A DNA stretch of 64,000 nt from positions 173,201 through 237,200 of the forward strand of contig JASBVO010000011.1 of NCBI GenBank assembly GCA_029961105.1. The letters run 5' to 3'. The position numbers and the translations under genes are program-made. Origin of the DNA: Micrococcus sp. GTDB lineage: Bacteria; Actinomycetota; Actinomycetes; Actinomycetales; Micrococcaceae. Under the pieces are notes generated by a model. It made no database searches. It saw only the letters and a program-made list of their open reading frames with translations, and had not been told where the DNA came from. Shown here piece after piece: positions 53,340 through 62,930 of the stretch. Each line of letters begins with the position of its first letter. Within the stretch, counting starts at the first letter, position 1.

Positions 53340-54314
53340 ATGCCGAGCATCATTCCCGTCGAGGGCGACATCACCCGGGTGGATGCCGACGCGATCGTCA
53401 ACGCGGCCAACACCTCGCTGCACGGCGGGGCAGGCGTGAACGGGGCCGTCCATGCCGCCGGCGGCCCGGTGATCCTGGAGCAGACCAGGACGTGGTATCC
53501 CCATGGCCTCGGCACGGGGGACGCCGCCTGGACCACCGCCGGAGGCCTGCCGGCCCGGTGGGTCATCCACACGGTCGGGCCGAACCATCATGCCGGCCAG
53601 CGGGACCGGGCCCTCCTCGCCTCCAGCTACCGGCGCTCCCTGGAGGTGGCCGACGGGCTCGGGGCCCGCACCGTGGCCTTCCCGGTCCTGAGCTCCGGCA
53701 TCTTCGGCTGGCCCTTCCACGACGCGGTCCGTACCGCCGTCGATTCCATCGGCCTGGCGCGCACCGACGTCCGTCGGGCCTACCTGGTGGCGCACGGGGA
53801 CCGGGCCTTCGAGGCCGTTCAGCTGGCACTCCAGGTCAGTACTCCCCTCCGCCTGCTGCAGGGACTGCGCCACCTGTTCCGGCGGGGCTACCACCAGCTG
53901 CGCTTCCTGCCCGGCATGAGTCCCTCGGGCATGCAGTGGCGCATCGCCATCACCACGGCCGACAACCTCCGGAACGGTGACCCGGACTCGTTCCACGACC
54001 CACGCGACGAGGAGCGCGTCCTCTACTACTCCACGGCGGACGAGGCCGTGGTCGGCGAGCGCGAGGTCACGGCGTGGACGACCCCGGCCGAGGCGGCTGC
54101 GGTCATCCTGGAGCGCGTCGGCAGCCGCGGCCCGGAGCACGAGCCCTCCCAGTACGCGCGGTGGTTCGGCTCCCTGCTCGCCGAGGTGGAGCGGGCAACG
54201 TACGAGGACGGCCAGGGCCTGCCCGTCGCCTACGCGGACGACCGTGACGAGCGGCAGGGTTGGGAACTGGGCTGGGGCAGCGGGCGGAGGCACCCGGCTC
54301 CCCCGTCGGCGTGA
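53340..54314 (+). CDS. Macro-domain protein with an unrecognised C-terminal domain
   Basis: A 324-residue protein. Residues 1-170 form a macro domain, with G-D-I-T-R-V-D-A-D-A-I-V-N-A-A-N, G-G-A-G-V-N-G-A-V and the V-L-S-S-G-I-F-G-W-P loop; such domains bind or remove ADP-ribose. The rest (about 180-320) is a different domain beginning L-R-F-L-P-G-M-S-P-S-G-M-Q-W-R, with many acidic and aromatic residues, which I cannot name. The ATG is set at the macro-domain start; an upstream start would add an unlikely 57 residues. Stand-alone macro proteins lack this tail. Confidence 0.86.
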   Translation: MPSIIPVEGDITRVDADAIVNAANTSLHGGAGVNGAVHAAGGPVILEQTRTWYPHGLGTGDAAWTTAGGLPARWVIHTVGPNHHAGQRDRALLASSYRRSLEVADGLGARTVAFPVLSSGIFGWPFHDAVRTAVDSIGLARTDVRRAYLVAHGDRAFEAVQLALQVSTPLRLLQGLRHLFRRGYHQLRFLPGMSPSGMQWRIAITTADNLRNGDPDSFHDPRDEERVLYYSTADEAVVGEREVTAWTTPAEAAAVILERVGSRGPEHEPSQYARWFGSLLAEVERATYEDGQGLPVAYADDRDERQGWELGWGSGRRHPAPPSA

Positions 54315-54410
54315 GGCAACTCCGGACCGCCGTCCGCATCCGAAACCTACCCTGGACCGCGGCGCGCCGGGGATCATCGACTCCACGCCACATCGACCGG
54401 GAGGACAGCG

Positions 54411-54785
54411 ATGGCCGTCAAGTTAGTGTACGTCGCCCGCCGGCGCCCCGAACTGACTCCCGAGGAGTTCCGGGAGTACTGGTCCGACGGCCACGCGGCC
54501 CTCTGGACGGAGCTGCAGGGCGTGCTGGGATTCCGCAAGTACGTCCAGAGCCACCCGCTGGACATTCCCTTCAACGCCGCGTTCGCCACGGCCCGGGGCA
54601 TGTCCCTGGAGACGCCCCCGGACGGGGTGGGCGAGGCCTGGTGGGATTCCGTCGACGAGCTCATGGCCGGTTTCTCCGGGCCGGAAGGGAAGGACGCGGG
54701 CCGCCGGCTCATCGAGGACGAGGCCCGGTTCATCGACTTCGCGACCTCCCGGGCCTTCATCACCCAGGAACGACAGGTCCTCTGA
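54411..54785 (+). CDS. EthD domain-containing protein
   Basis: A 124-residue ferredoxin-like dimeric barrel. It has L-T-P-E-E-F-R-E-Y-W, H-A-A-L-W, and W-W-D-S-V-D-E-L typical of EthD proteins, which help or act in small-molecule oxidation and degradation. The ATG has GGGAGGA upstream. It runs into the PQQ-type dehydrogenase gene after seven bases and may share its transcript. Its substrate is unknown. Confidence 0.85.
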   Translation: MAVKLVYVARRRPELTPEEFREYWSDGHAALWTELQGVLGFRKYVQSHPLDIPFNAAFATARGMSLETPPDGVGEAWWDSVDELMAGFSGPEGKDAGRRLIEDEARFIDFATSRAFITQERQVL

Positions 54786-54792
54786 TCCGGTC

Positions 54793-55965
54793 ATGAGTCA
54801 CCGGAGGACCACCCGCTGTGCACTCGGACTGGCCGCTATCGCGCTGCTCGCCGGCTGCGTCTCGCCGGGCAGCGGCACGGGTGAGGACCCGACGCCGGCC
54901 GGCAGTCCCAGCCCACCGGCGGCTGACCGCACGGTCCCGGCGAATGACACCGGTCCGCGGGCCGGCTCCACTCCGCAGACGGTGGTGGGCGGGCTCGACG
55001 CACCCTGGTCGGTCGCCTTCACCAGCCATGGAACCGCACTGGTCAGCCAGCGCGATGACGGCACCATCCTCGAACTCACCGGGGCAGGCACGGAGGGTGC
55101 GGGCACTCGGGAGGTCGGCACGGTCGAGGGGGTGGCCCACGGAGGCGAGGGCGGCCTGCTGGGCCTGGCCGTGAGGACCGACGACGCCGGGCGCGAATGG
55201 CTCTACGCCTACTCCACCGCCGCGGCGGGCAACCGCATCCAGCGCTTCGAGCTCACCGGGGATGCCGGCGGCCTGGGCCTCGGGACGGCGCAGACCCTCA
55301 TCGAGGGCCTGCCCGCCGCCGGCAACCACAACGGCGGGCGGATCGCGTTCGGCCCGGACGGGATGCTCTACGCCGGTGTCGGCGACGCCGGCCATCCAGC
55401 GAGCGCGCAGGACCTGGGCTCCCCGGCGGGCAAGATCCTGCGCCTCACTCCGGACGGGGAGGTCCCCGGGGACAATCCCGATCCCGGCTCCCCGGTCTAC
55501 AGCTACGGCCACCGCAACGTGCAGGGCCTGGCATGGGACGAGGACGGCACGATGTTCGCCACCGAGTTCGGGCAGAACACCTGGGACGAGCTGAACGTGA
55601 TCGAGCCCGGCGGCAACTACGGCTGGCCGGAGGTCGAGGGGATCACCGGCAGCGGCGGTACCGGGGCGGCGGGCGGTTTCGTCGATCCGGTCCAGCAGTG
55701 GTCCCCGTCACAGGCCAGTCCGAGCGGGATGGCCGCCCTGGACGGGACGCTGTACATCGCCAACCTGCGCGGCCAGGTGCTGCGCGCCGTGCCGGTGGAG
55801 GATCCCGGCACCTCGACCACCCACTGGGCCGGGGAGTACGGCCGGCTGCGGGACACCGTCGTGGCACCGGACGGGGCCGTCTGGGTGCTGACCAACAACA
55901 CCGACGGGCGCGGACGCCCGTCCGAGGGCGACGACCGGATCCTGGTGTTCACTCCCGGGCCCTGA
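54793..55965 (+). CDS. PQQ-dependent sugar dehydrogenase (aldose dehydrogenase) lipoprotein
   Basis: A 390-residue six-bladed beta-propeller. The signal peptide ends in the lipobox L-A-G-C, so it sits outside the membrane. Family motifs are G-E-G-G-L-L-G-L-A near residue 115, H-N-G-G-R-I-A-F-G-P-D-G with the catalytic His near 180, and G-H-R-N-V-Q-G-L-A. Such enzymes oxidise aldose sugars with PQQ, though no PQQ synthesis genes are in the window. Confidence 0.9.
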   Translation: MSHRRTTRCALGLAAIALLAGCVSPGSGTGEDPTPAGSPSPPAADRTVPANDTGPRAGSTPQTVVGGLDAPWSVAFTSHGTALVSQRDDGTILELTGAGTEGAGTREVGTVEGVAHGGEGGLLGLAVRTDDAGREWLYAYSTAAAGNRIQRFELTGDAGGLGLGTAQTLIEGLPAAGNHNGGRIAFGPDGMLYAGVGDAGHPASAQDLGSPAGKILRLTPDGEVPGDNPDPGSPVYSYGHRNVQGLAWDEDGTMFATEFGQNTWDELNVIEPGGNYGWPEVEGITGSGGTGAAGGFVDPVQQWSPSQASPSGMAALDGTLYIANLRGQVLRAVPVEDPGTSTTHWAGEYGRLRDTVVAPDGAVWVLTNNTDGRGRPSEGDDRILVFTPGP

Positions 55966-55969
55966 CGCG

Positions 55970-56875
55970 TCAGCGTCCCGCCGCGTCCTGCTCGGCGGCG
56001 GCCCGGGCCAGCCCGCCGAGGGCTCCCTCGCCCCACAGTTCCAAGGCGGCGTCCAGGTCCTCCTCCCGCCCGGTGACCTCGAGGTAGAGCCGCGCGCCGT
56101 GTCCGGTGCCGTCCCCGAGCCGCAGGCCGAGGGTGTTCCCGGCCACGTCCTCGGCGATGTCGAGGACGAACTCCCGTGGCTCGTCCACCACGCGTGCGGT
56201 GCCCAGCACGGTGTCCGGGGCGCCGGAGTGCTGGAAGGGGGCGCCGATGTCGGGCGTCCGCCGTTGCCGGCCGGTGTCCCGGTCCGTGCCGAACCAGAGG
56301 TCCCAGGCCGCCTGGGCCGGGCAGGTCAGCTGGCGCTCCCAGGCGGCCCGCCACCCACCGTCCTCGCCGCGGGTGACCTCGGGACGGTCCAGTCCGAAGA
56401 GGGCGACCAGTTCCTCGTGCCGGGCCACCCGGCGTCCGGGGTCGACCGGTTCGCGCCCGGCCAGCACGTCGGCCAGGCTGGCGAAGCAGCCCTCCCATCC
56501 GGTGGCGAAGCTGGCGGCGCCGGCCAGGTCGTCGAACGCGTGCACGAGCGTGAGGTCCGTGGCCTGCCCGTCCCCCGTCCCGGACAGCGTGAACTCCAGC
56601 CGGTCCTCCTCCCAGGTGAACCCCAGCCGGTGCGGCGGTTCAGCCGTGAGCACCTGCCCGGCGTAGGACTCGCCGTCCGGGTCGAAGGTGACGGTCCCGC
56701 CGGGCCGGAGCTCGAACTCGACCTCGGACGGGAACCACCGGGCCAGCAGGCCGGGCACGGTGATCGCCTCCCACACGCGCTCCACGGGATGGTCCAGGCG
56801 GCAGCCCACCAGGACGGCGGGGCGTTCTCCGTCGGTGAGGAGCTGGGGCGTGTGCGCGGGGGCTGCGGGGTTCAT
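55970..56875 (-). CDS. SRPBCC (AHSA1-like) protein, two tandem domains
   Basis: A 301-residue protein with two START/AHSA1-type domains. The first shows H-P-V-E-R-V-W-E-A-I-T and L-L-A-R-W-F-P. The second starts near residue 170 with W-E-R-Q-L-T-C-P-A-Q-A-A-W-D-L-W. Such domains bind hydrophobic ligands; the role is unknown. The ATG has GGAGG 8 bases upstream, better than an ATG five codons further up. It converges with the PQQ-type gene. Confidence 0.86.
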   Translation of the reverse strand: MNPAAPAHTPQLLTDGERPAVLVGCRLDHPVERVWEAITVPGLLARWFPSEVEFELRPGGTVTFDPDGESYAGQVLTAEPPHRLGFTWEEDRLEFTLSGTGDGQATDLTLVHAFDDLAGAASFATGWEGCFASLADVLAGREPVDPGRRVARHEELVALFGLDRPEVTRGEDGGWRAAWERQLTCPAQAAWDLWFGTDRDTGRQRRTPDIGAPFQHSGAPDTVLGTARVVDEPREFVLDIAEDVAGNTLGLRLGDGTGHGARLYLEVTGREEDLDAALELWGEGALGGLARAAAEQDAAGR

Positions 56876-56924
56876 GTGCCCATCCTCCACCCGTGCGGTG
56901 CATCGTCCCCAGCGTCCCGGGCGT

Positions 56925-58388
56925 TCAGGACGCTGCGTCCTTCATCGCCGCGTAGGCGTCCAGGGCGCGCCGGCGGGACTCCTTCACGTCCACGATGGGC
57001 TCGGGGTAACCGCTGAGCGGCTCCACGGCCTCGGGCACCCAGCGGCGCACGTACGCCCCGTCCGGATCGAAGCGCTGGCGCTGGGTCTCGGGATTGAACA
57101 CGCGAAAATAAGGCGCGGCATCGGCCCCGCAGCCGGCCACCCACTGCCAGGACACCGGGTTGTTGGCCTCGTCCGCGTCCACCAGGGTGTCCCAGAACCA
57201 CTGCTCCCCCTCCCACCAGGGCTGGAGCAGGTTCTTGGCCAGGAAGCTGCCCACCACCAGCCGGACCCGGTTGTGCATCCAGCCGGACTGCCAGAGCTGG
57301 CGCATGCCGGCGTCCACGAGCGGCACCCCGGTGCGCCCGCGTTGCCACGCCCGTAGCGCGCCCTCGTCGGGCTCCCAGGGGAAGGACTCGAACTCGGGGC
57401 GCAGCGGCGTCCGTTCCAGCGGCGGGCAGTGGTAGGTGAGGTGCCAGGCGAACTCGCGCCAGTAGAGCTGCCGCACCCAGGCGCGGCGGTCCTCGTTCTG
57501 CGGGGCGCCCAGCTCCGGATGGGCGTTCACCGCGTGCACCAGTTGCCGCGGGGAGAGCTCCCCGAAGCGCAGCCGCGGCGAGAGCCGGGAGGTGCCGTGC
57601 TCATCCCCCGGGACGTCCCGCGCGGTGCTGTACCCGGTGACCGCCTCCTCCAGGCCCGCCAGCGCCGACCCGGCGGCGACACAGCCCGGTTCCCAGTGCC
57701 GGGCGATGGTGCCCTCCCACCAGCGGGGGTCCTGGTCCAGCAGGCCCAGCTCGTCCAGGGTCACCGCGATGCCGGCCCAGCGGGCTCCCTCCACGCGCTC
57801 CGCCAGGTCCGCCGGCGGCCCCTGCGACGCCGGCGCCGGCAGCGGCACCCCGACGGGCAGCTCGGCCGCCGCCTTCCAGAACGGGGTGAACACCTGGTAG
57901 TGCCCGCCGGAGCCGGTCGCGATCTCCCAGGGCTCCACGAGCAGGGAGCCCGGGTGACTGTGGACCGCCAGGCCCGCGGCGCGCAGCTCGTCCTTCAGGT
58001 GGGCATCGAGGGCGCGGGAGGCGGGGGCATAGCGCCGGCTCCACGTCACGGCGGTGGCCTGCAGGTGCTCCGCCACCGCCGGCAGCACCGCACCCGCTGG
58101 CCCGGCGGCGAACAGCAGCGGGATGCCCAGCTCCTCGAGCTCGGCGGCGAGCACCGCCAGGGACCGGTGCGCCCACCAGCGGGTGGCCCCGCCCAGCGGC
58201 CGGGGGCCGCGCCCCTGCGCGTCGCGCACCTCGCGGATCCAGAGCCCGACGACGGCACCGGCCTCCCGGGCCGCGCTCAGCGCCGGGTGGTCGGTCACCC
58301 GCAGGTCGTCGCGGAACCACACGATGGTCAGCGGGACGGCGGCCGGCGGCGAGCCGGCGTCTGAGCCGCCGGGAACGGAACCAGGCAT
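56925..58388 (-). CDS. phr: Deoxyribodipyrimidine photolyase
   Basis: A 487-residue DNA photolyase that repairs cyclobutane dimers using blue light. The N-terminal antenna-binding domain begins I-V-W-F-R-D-D-L-R. The FAD domain shows W-R-E-F-A-W-H, W-M-H-N-R-V-R-L-V-V and W-Q-W-V-A-G-C-G-A-D-A-A-P-Y-F. The ATG is placed at the start of the conserved region; no credible longer form was found. Class I CPD type by pattern; a cryptochrome role is not excluded. Confidence 0.93.
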   Translation of the reverse strand: MPGSVPGGSDAGSPPAAVPLTIVWFRDDLRVTDHPALSAAREAGAVVGLWIREVRDAQGRGPRPLGGATRWWAHRSLAVLAAELEELGIPLLFAAGPAGAVLPAVAEHLQATAVTWSRRYAPASRALDAHLKDELRAAGLAVHSHPGSLLVEPWEIATGSGGHYQVFTPFWKAAAELPVGVPLPAPASQGPPADLAERVEGARWAGIAVTLDELGLLDQDPRWWEGTIARHWEPGCVAAGSALAGLEEAVTGYSTARDVPGDEHGTSRLSPRLRFGELSPRQLVHAVNAHPELGAPQNEDRRAWVRQLYWREFAWHLTYHCPPLERTPLRPEFESFPWEPDEGALRAWQRGRTGVPLVDAGMRQLWQSGWMHNRVRLVVGSFLAKNLLQPWWEGEQWFWDTLVDADEANNPVSWQWVAGCGADAAPYFRVFNPETQRQRFDPDGAYVRRWVPEAVEPLSGYPEPIVDVKESRRRALDAYAAMKDAAS

Positions 58389-58450
58389 GTGCCCAGCGTA
58401 CGGACAGCACCACCGCGACCGCACGGGGCGGCCGCAGGCAGTACCTGCGC

Positions 58451-58996
58451 TCAGCGTTCCGGCTGCAGTACCTTGGTGTAGACCGTGGTGCGATTGGCGT
58501 CGCGCAGGGTGACGGTGAAGGTGTCCTCCTCGTCCAGGTCGACGTGGCCGAAGAACTGCCCCGCGCCGTCCCGCGGCGACTGGTTCGTGGCACCGGCCTT
58601 GCTGAACACGACCTCGGGTCCGAACGTGCCGTCCATCTGGTTGGGCCCGAAGCTGCCGGCGTTGATCGGTCCGGCCACGAACTCCCAGAAGGGGTCGAAG
58701 TCCGAGAACACGGCCCGCTCCGGCGAGTAGTGGTGTGCAGCGCAGTAGTGCACGTCGCCGGTGATGAACACGAGCCGGCCGGCACCCGAGGCCCGGGACC
58801 ACAGCACGGCGGAGTGGGAGGTGACGTCACCGGTGGCGAATCCGCTGGGAAGGGTGAGGCGACCGGATCGCACGAAGGCGGCGGCACGGGGAGTGGCGGC
58901 ACGGGGAGTGGCGTAGGCCGGCGCGGCGGTGAGGGAGACCGCGGCCGTGGCGGCGGATCCGAGCAGGAGGGAACGGCGGCTGATATCTGCGGCACG
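58451..58996 (-). pseudogene. Decayed PhoD-type alkaline phosphatase with internal deletion
   Basis: A 182-codon open frame that holds only the two ends of a PhoD-like phosphatase. The 5' part encodes a Tat signal (S-R-R-S-L-L-L) and the beginning of the mature enzyme (S-G-F-A-T-G-D-V-T-S-H-S-A-V-L-W). It then jumps in frame to the C-terminal catalytic region (F-I-T-G-D-V-H-Y, then F-W-E-F-V-A-G-P, F-G-P). About 350 residues, including most metal ligands, are missing. A stop lies directly upstream of the Tat signal and no start codon precedes it. GTG inside could give a 140-residue product. Divergent from an intact phoD. Confidence 0.78.
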
Positions 58997-59033
58997 TCAC
59001 CGTCCCGGAGCCGGGGTCCGGGCCCGGGAGACG

Positions 59034-59066
59034 GGCGGGTGAAGCCTGACCGAACAGTAGGTGAAG
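59034..59066 (-). promoter_or_regulatory. PHO-box-like repeats between the phoD remnant and phoD
   Basis: On the minus strand the 11-mers CTTCACCTACT, GTTCGGTCAGG and CTTCACCCGCC are contiguous. Each matches the PhoP unit G(G/T)TCAYYYR(G/C)G at 9 of 11 positions. The region is shared by the divergent decayed and intact phosphatase genes. Confidence 0.55.
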
Positions 59067-59117
59067 GAGATCGCCGTGCGGGATCCCCGCCGCCTCGGTC
59101 TCCTACGCTGATGGCTC

Positions 59118-60824
59118 GTGCATACGTCCCAGAATCCCCACGATCCCGAATATCCCGAGACACTGGCCCAGACCAGCCGCCGCGCCGTGGTCCGCACCGG
59201 GGTCCTCGCTGGAGCGGCCGTCCTGGCGGGCGGCGTCCCGGCGTTCACCCCGGCCGGACAGGGCGCCGCCGCGGCCGCCCCCACCCCCGCATCCGGCCCC
59301 TTCCGCCACGGGGTGGCCTCCGGGGACCCCCACCCGGACGGCGTGTTGCTGTGGACCCGCGTGACGCCCACCGACGAGGCCGTGCCTGGATCAGGCGCCG
59401 GTCCGGACGTGACCGTCTCGTGGATAGTGGCGCTCGACCCGGACTTCACCCGCGTGGCAGCCCGCGGCACCGTGCGCACAGGCGCCGGGCGGGACCACAC
59501 CGTGAAGGTCCCCGTGTCCGGACTGGCCCCGGCCACGGAGTACTGGTTCCGCTTCCGGACGCACGGCGGCGTCTCCCCCGCGGGTCGCACCCGGACCGCA
59601 CCGGCCGCCGGCGCCGCCGTCGACCACCTGCGCTTCGGCGTGGTGTCCTGCGCCAACTGGCAGGCCGGTCACTTCTCGGCCTACCGCCACCTGTCGAGGG
59701 AGCGACTGGACGCCGTCCTGCACCTGGGCGACTACCTCTACGAGTACGCGCCCGGCGAGTACCAGGCGCGCGACGCCGTCGTCCGACCACACGAGCCGGC
59801 CCGTGAGATGACCACCCTGGCGGACTACCGGGCGCGGCACGGGCAGTACAAGACCGATCCGGACCTGCAGCGGCTGCATGCGGCCGCGCCGTTCATCGTC
59901 ACGTGGGATGACCACGAGTCCGCGAACGACGCCTACGACGACGGCGCCGAGAACCACACGGAGGGCGCCGAGGGCTCGTGGCGGCAGCGCCGGGCCTGGG
60001 CCCAGCAGGCCTACGCCGAGTGGATGCCGGTGCGGTACGAGCCCGGGGAGACGCTGTACCGGCGCTTGCACTTCGGTTCGCTGGCCTCCCTGTCCATGCT
60101 GGACCTGCGCACCTACCGTGACCAGCAGGCCTCCTCGCAGCTGTCGGACGAGATCGATGATCCGGACCGCAGCATCACCGGCCAGGCGCAGATGGACTGG
60201 CTGCTGGCGGGACTGGTCGGAGAGTCCGCGCAGTGGAAGCTGGTCGGCAATCCCGTGATGATCACACCGGTGCGGTTTCCCTCCACCCTCAACACCGCCG
60301 AGCTGCAGGGCCTGCACGAGCTGCTCGGCACCACCACCATCGACGGAGTGCCCTACAACGTGGACCAGTGGGACGGCTACGTGGCCGACCGCAACCGGGT
60401 CATCCGCCACCTGCGGGACCACGGGGTGAAGGACACGGTCTTCCTGACCGGGGACATCCACTCGGGCTGGGCCTGCGACCTGCCCGCCGATCCACTGACC
60501 TATCCGCTGAACCGGGAATCCGTGGCCACCGAGCTTGTGTGCACCTCGGTGACGAGCGACAACCTCGACGACATCCTCGGCGTGCCGCCGCGCACCGCCT
60601 CGCTCAGCGTGGAGGCCGCGATCAGGGCGAGCAATCCGCATGTCCGCTACCTGGACTTCGACTCCCACGGGTACTCGGTGCTGGACGTGACCGCGGCCGG
60701 CGTCCGGATGGACTGGTACCGGCTCGACGAGCGCACCTCGCCCGGCTCGGGTGCCAGCCGCACGGCCTCGTACGACGTCGCGGCGGGCACCCAGCGCGTC
60801 CGCTCCACCGGGGGTGTCCTGTGA
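59118..60824 (+). CDS. phoD: Alkaline phosphatase D family protein, Tat-exported
   Basis: A 568-residue secreted phosphatase/phosphodiesterase. The Tat signal has S-R-R-A-V-V-R. The mature enzyme has [31 protein letters not shown] and [10 protein letters not shown], the metal-site order of PhoD. It starts at GTG, and its stop overlaps the GTG of the next gene (GTGA). PHO-box-like repeats lie 50-85 bases upstream, consistent with phosphate starvation control. Confidence 0.92.
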   Translation: MHTSQNPHDPEYPETLAQTSRRAVVRTGVLAGAAVLAGGVPAFTPAGQGAAAAAPTPASGPFRHGVASGDPHPDGVLLWTRVTPTDEAVPGSGAGPDVTVSWIVALDPDFTRVAARGTVRTGAGRDHTVKVPVSGLAPATEYWFRFRTHGGVSPAGRTRTAPAAGAAVDHLRFGVVSCANWQAGHFSAYRHLSRERLDAVLHLGDYLYEYAPGEYQARDAVVRPHEPAREMTTLADYRARHGQYKTDPDLQRLHAAAPFIVTWDDHESANDAYDDGAENHTEGAEGSWRQRRAWAQQAYAEWMPVRYEPGETLYRRLHFGSLASLSMLDLRTYRDQQASSQLSDEIDDPDRSITGQAQMDWLLAGLVGESAQWKLVGNPVMITPVRFPSTLNTAELQGLHELLGTTTIDGVPYNVDQWDGYVADRNRVIRHLRDHGVKDTVFLTGDIHSGWACDLPADPLTYPLNRESVATELVCTSVTSDNLDDILGVPPRTASLSVEAAIRASNPHVRYLDFDSHGYSVLDVTAAGVRMDWYRLDERTSPGSGASRTASYDVAAGTQRVRSTGGVL

Positions 60825-62143
60825 GCGGGGTGCACGGGAAGGACTCCGGACTGGGCCGCCGCACCCTCCTGCGGGCCGTCGGCGCCTCCGGCGCGGGCGT
60901 GCTGCTCTCCGCGGCGGCCCCCGCCGCCTGGGCGGCCGGTGCCCCACGCCCGGCATCCGTCACCGCCGCCGCCACCGGCTCCGAGGCTGGCCGCACCAGG
61001 GTGCACGTGCTCGTGGTGGACGGCTGCCGCCCGGACGAGATCACCGCCTCAGGCACGCCCACCCTGGCCGCGCTGCGCGAGGCCGGGACCTGGTTCCCGC
61101 AGGCGCGGTCCCTGCCGGTCATGGAGACCATCCCGAACCACGTGATGATGATGACCGGGGCCCGGCCGGACCGGACCGGAGTCCCCGCGAACTCCGTCTA
61201 CGACCGCGCCCTGGGGAGGGTCCGCACGCTCGACCGGCCCGGCGACCTGCGCTTTCCCACCCTGTTGGAGAGGGTCCGGGAGCTCGGCCTGACCAGCGCC
61301 AGCGTGCTGAGCAAGGAGTACCTGTACGGGATCTTCGGGGACCGCGCCACCTTCCGGTGGGAGCCGGAGCCGATCGTGCCAATCAGCGGCCATGCCCCCG
61401 ACCACTACACCGTGGACGCCCTGATCGCGATGGTGGATGCCGCCGACCCGGACGTATGCCTCACCAACCTCGGAGACATCGACCGGATGGGCCACAGCGA
61501 CCTGACCGGTACCACGCTGCGCGCCGCCCGCCAGGCGGCACTGCTGTCCACCGACCGGCAGGTGGGCCGGTTCGTGGACCACTTGAGGGACCGCGGACTG
61601 TGGGAGAGCACGGTGCTCATCATCCTGGCCGACCACTCGATGGACTGGTCCCTGGTGTGGAAGACGGTCTCCGGCACGCGCATCCTCGCAGGGGACACCG
61701 AACTGGCCGAGCACATGGTCGTGGCCCAGAACGGCGGGGCGGACCTGTTCTCCTGGACCGGGCCCGACGCCGGGCGCTCCGCCGCGCTGGCGCGCGCGGC
61801 GGCGCTGCTGGAGGCCCACCCCGGGGTGCTCTCCGTCCATGCGCCGGCGCAGCTGCGTCTCGGCCCCGAGGCGGGTGACCTGGTGGCGTACTGCGCGGCG
61901 GGGTGGCGATTCACGGATCCGTACGTCGTCTCCAACCCGATCCCGGGCAACCACGGGCACCCGGCGAGCGAGCCGATCCCGTTCATGGTCACCGGCGGGA
62001 GTCCGTTGGTGCGGAAGGGCCACACGTCCTCTGAACCGGCCCGCACGGTGGACGTCGCCCCGACCGTCGCCGGACTCCTCGGCCTGGGGGCACCGGACGG
62101 CGGCTACGACGGCACTGCCCGTACCGCGGCGTTCACCGGCTGA
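60821..62143 (+). CDS. Alkaline-phosphatase-fold phosphodiesterase/pyrophosphatase, Tat-exported
   Basis: A 440-residue protein of the type I phosphodiesterase/nucleotide pyrophosphatase group. The Tat signal has [17 protein letters not shown] is the first metal strand, [10 protein letters not shown] carries a nucleophile-type segment, and A-D-H-S-M-D and N-H-G-H-P supply later ligands. It is translationally coupled to phoD (GTGA overlap), so the two probably act together on external phosphate esters. Substrate not known. Confidence 0.87.
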   Translation: MSGVHGKDSGLGRRTLLRAVGASGAGVLLSAAAPAAWAAGAPRPASVTAAATGSEAGRTRVHVLVVDGCRPDEITASGTPTLAALREAGTWFPQARSLPVMETIPNHVMMMTGARPDRTGVPANSVYDRALGRVRTLDRPGDLRFPTLLERVRELGLTSASVLSKEYLYGIFGDRATFRWEPEPIVPISGHAPDHYTVDALIAMVDAADPDVCLTNLGDIDRMGHSDLTGTTLRAARQAALLSTDRQVGRFVDHLRDRGLWESTVLIILADHSMDWSLVWKTVSGTRILAGDTELAEHMVVAQNGGADLFSWTGPDAGRSAALARAAALLEAHPGVLSVHAPAQLRLGPEAGDLVAYCAAGWRFTDPYVVSNPIPGNHGHPASEPIPFMVTGGSPLVRKGHTSSEPARTVDVAPTVAGLLGLGAPDGGYDGTARTAAFTG

Positions 62144-62180
62144 CCCGACCGCGGAGCAGGCGGGGTCGCCCTCGACAGAT

Positions 62181-62220
62181 CTATCGTTTTACGATAGGTT
62201 TGCCTCGATATTCAATCGAG
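62181..62220 (+). promoter_or_regulatory. Two palindromes upstream of the DUF2975-HTH pair
   Basis: CTATCGT-TTT-ACGATAG (62181-62197) is a perfect 7-bp inverted repeat, and CTCGAT-ATTCA-ATCGAG (62204-62220) a perfect 6-bp one that overlaps the ribosome site. They are good candidates for autoregulation by the small HTH protein encoded two genes down. Confidence 0.5.
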
Positions 62221-62229
62221 GGAGTCTTC

Positions 62230-62715
62230 ATGCGGAACGCAACCATCGTCGCCCTGCGCGGCGTGCTCGCCATCGCCCTGGCGGGATCGCTCGTCGTCCA
62301 ACTGGTCATGGTGCCCCTGTTCTGGGCGGACCTGGCCGGGGCGCCGGACTGGCTGCGGATCACCCTCGTGGTGCTCGTGGTGCTGGGCATCGTGGCGCTG
62401 CAGGTCGTGGCCGTGTGCGTGTGGCGGCTGCTGGCCATGGTCCGGACGGGCACGGTCTTCTCCCCCGCGGCGTTCCGCTACGTGGACATGATCATCGGGG
62501 CGATCGCGGTGGCCGCCGTGCTGGTGTTCGGGATCGCCGTGGCCCTGGCCCCGACCACCGTGGCACCGGGGGTGGTCGGCTTGGTCTGCGGCGCGGCCCT
62601 GGTGGTGGCCGGGGTGGCGCTGGTGGTCTACGTCCAGCGGATGCTGCTGGCCCAGGCCGTGGACCGCGACGCGGAGGCACGGGCGCTGCGGTCCGAGCTC
62701 GACGAGGTGATCTGA
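62230..62715 (+). CDS. DUF2975 family membrane protein
   Basis: A 161-residue protein with four membrane segments and a cytoplasmic end rich in Glu/Arg. It fits the DUF2975 family, always found with a small HTH regulator. The ATG has AGGGAG upstream; a start ten codons earlier is unlikely. Function unknown. Its stop overlaps the next ATG (TGATG). Confidence 0.85.
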   Translation: MRNATIVALRGVLAIALAGSLVVQLVMVPLFWADLAGAPDWLRITLVVLVVLGIVALQVVAVCVWRLLAMVRTGTVFSPAAFRYVDMIIGAIAVAAVLVFGIAVALAPTTVAPGVVGLVCGAALVVAGVALVVYVQRMLLAQAVDRDAEARALRSELDEVI

Positions 62716-62921
62716 TGCCCATCGTGGTGGACATCGACGTCATGCTCGCCAGGCGGAAGATGGCCGTGGGCACGCTGGCCGAGCGGGTGGGCATCACCCC
62801 GGCCAACCTGGCCGTACTGAAGAACGGCCGCGCCAAGGCCGTGCGGTTCACGACGCTGGAGGCGCTGTGCGAGGCGCTGGAGTGCCAGCCGGGGGACCTG
62901 CTGCGGTGGGAGCCGGAGTGA
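62715..62921 (+). CDS. Small XRE-type HTH regulator (YozG-like)
   Basis: A 68-residue Cro-like DNA-binding protein. It has the helix-turn-helix V-G-T-L-A-E-R-V-G-I-T and N-G-R-A-K-A-V-R-F-T-T-L, ending with C-Q-P-G-D-L-L-R-W. Such proteins accompany DUF2975 and probably regulate the pair via the palindromes upstream. Coupled to the DUF2975 gene by a one-base overlap. Confidence 0.87.
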   Translation: MPIVVDIDVMLARRKMAVGTLAERVGITPANLAVLKNGRAKAVRFTTLEALCEALECQPGDLLRWEPE

Positions 62922-62930
62922 TCCCAGCCC

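Noticed and set aside
58451..58996. Simple sequencing frameshift in an intact phoD
   Set aside because: Both ends are in the same frame with the middle 350 codons missing, which a frameshift cannot cause.
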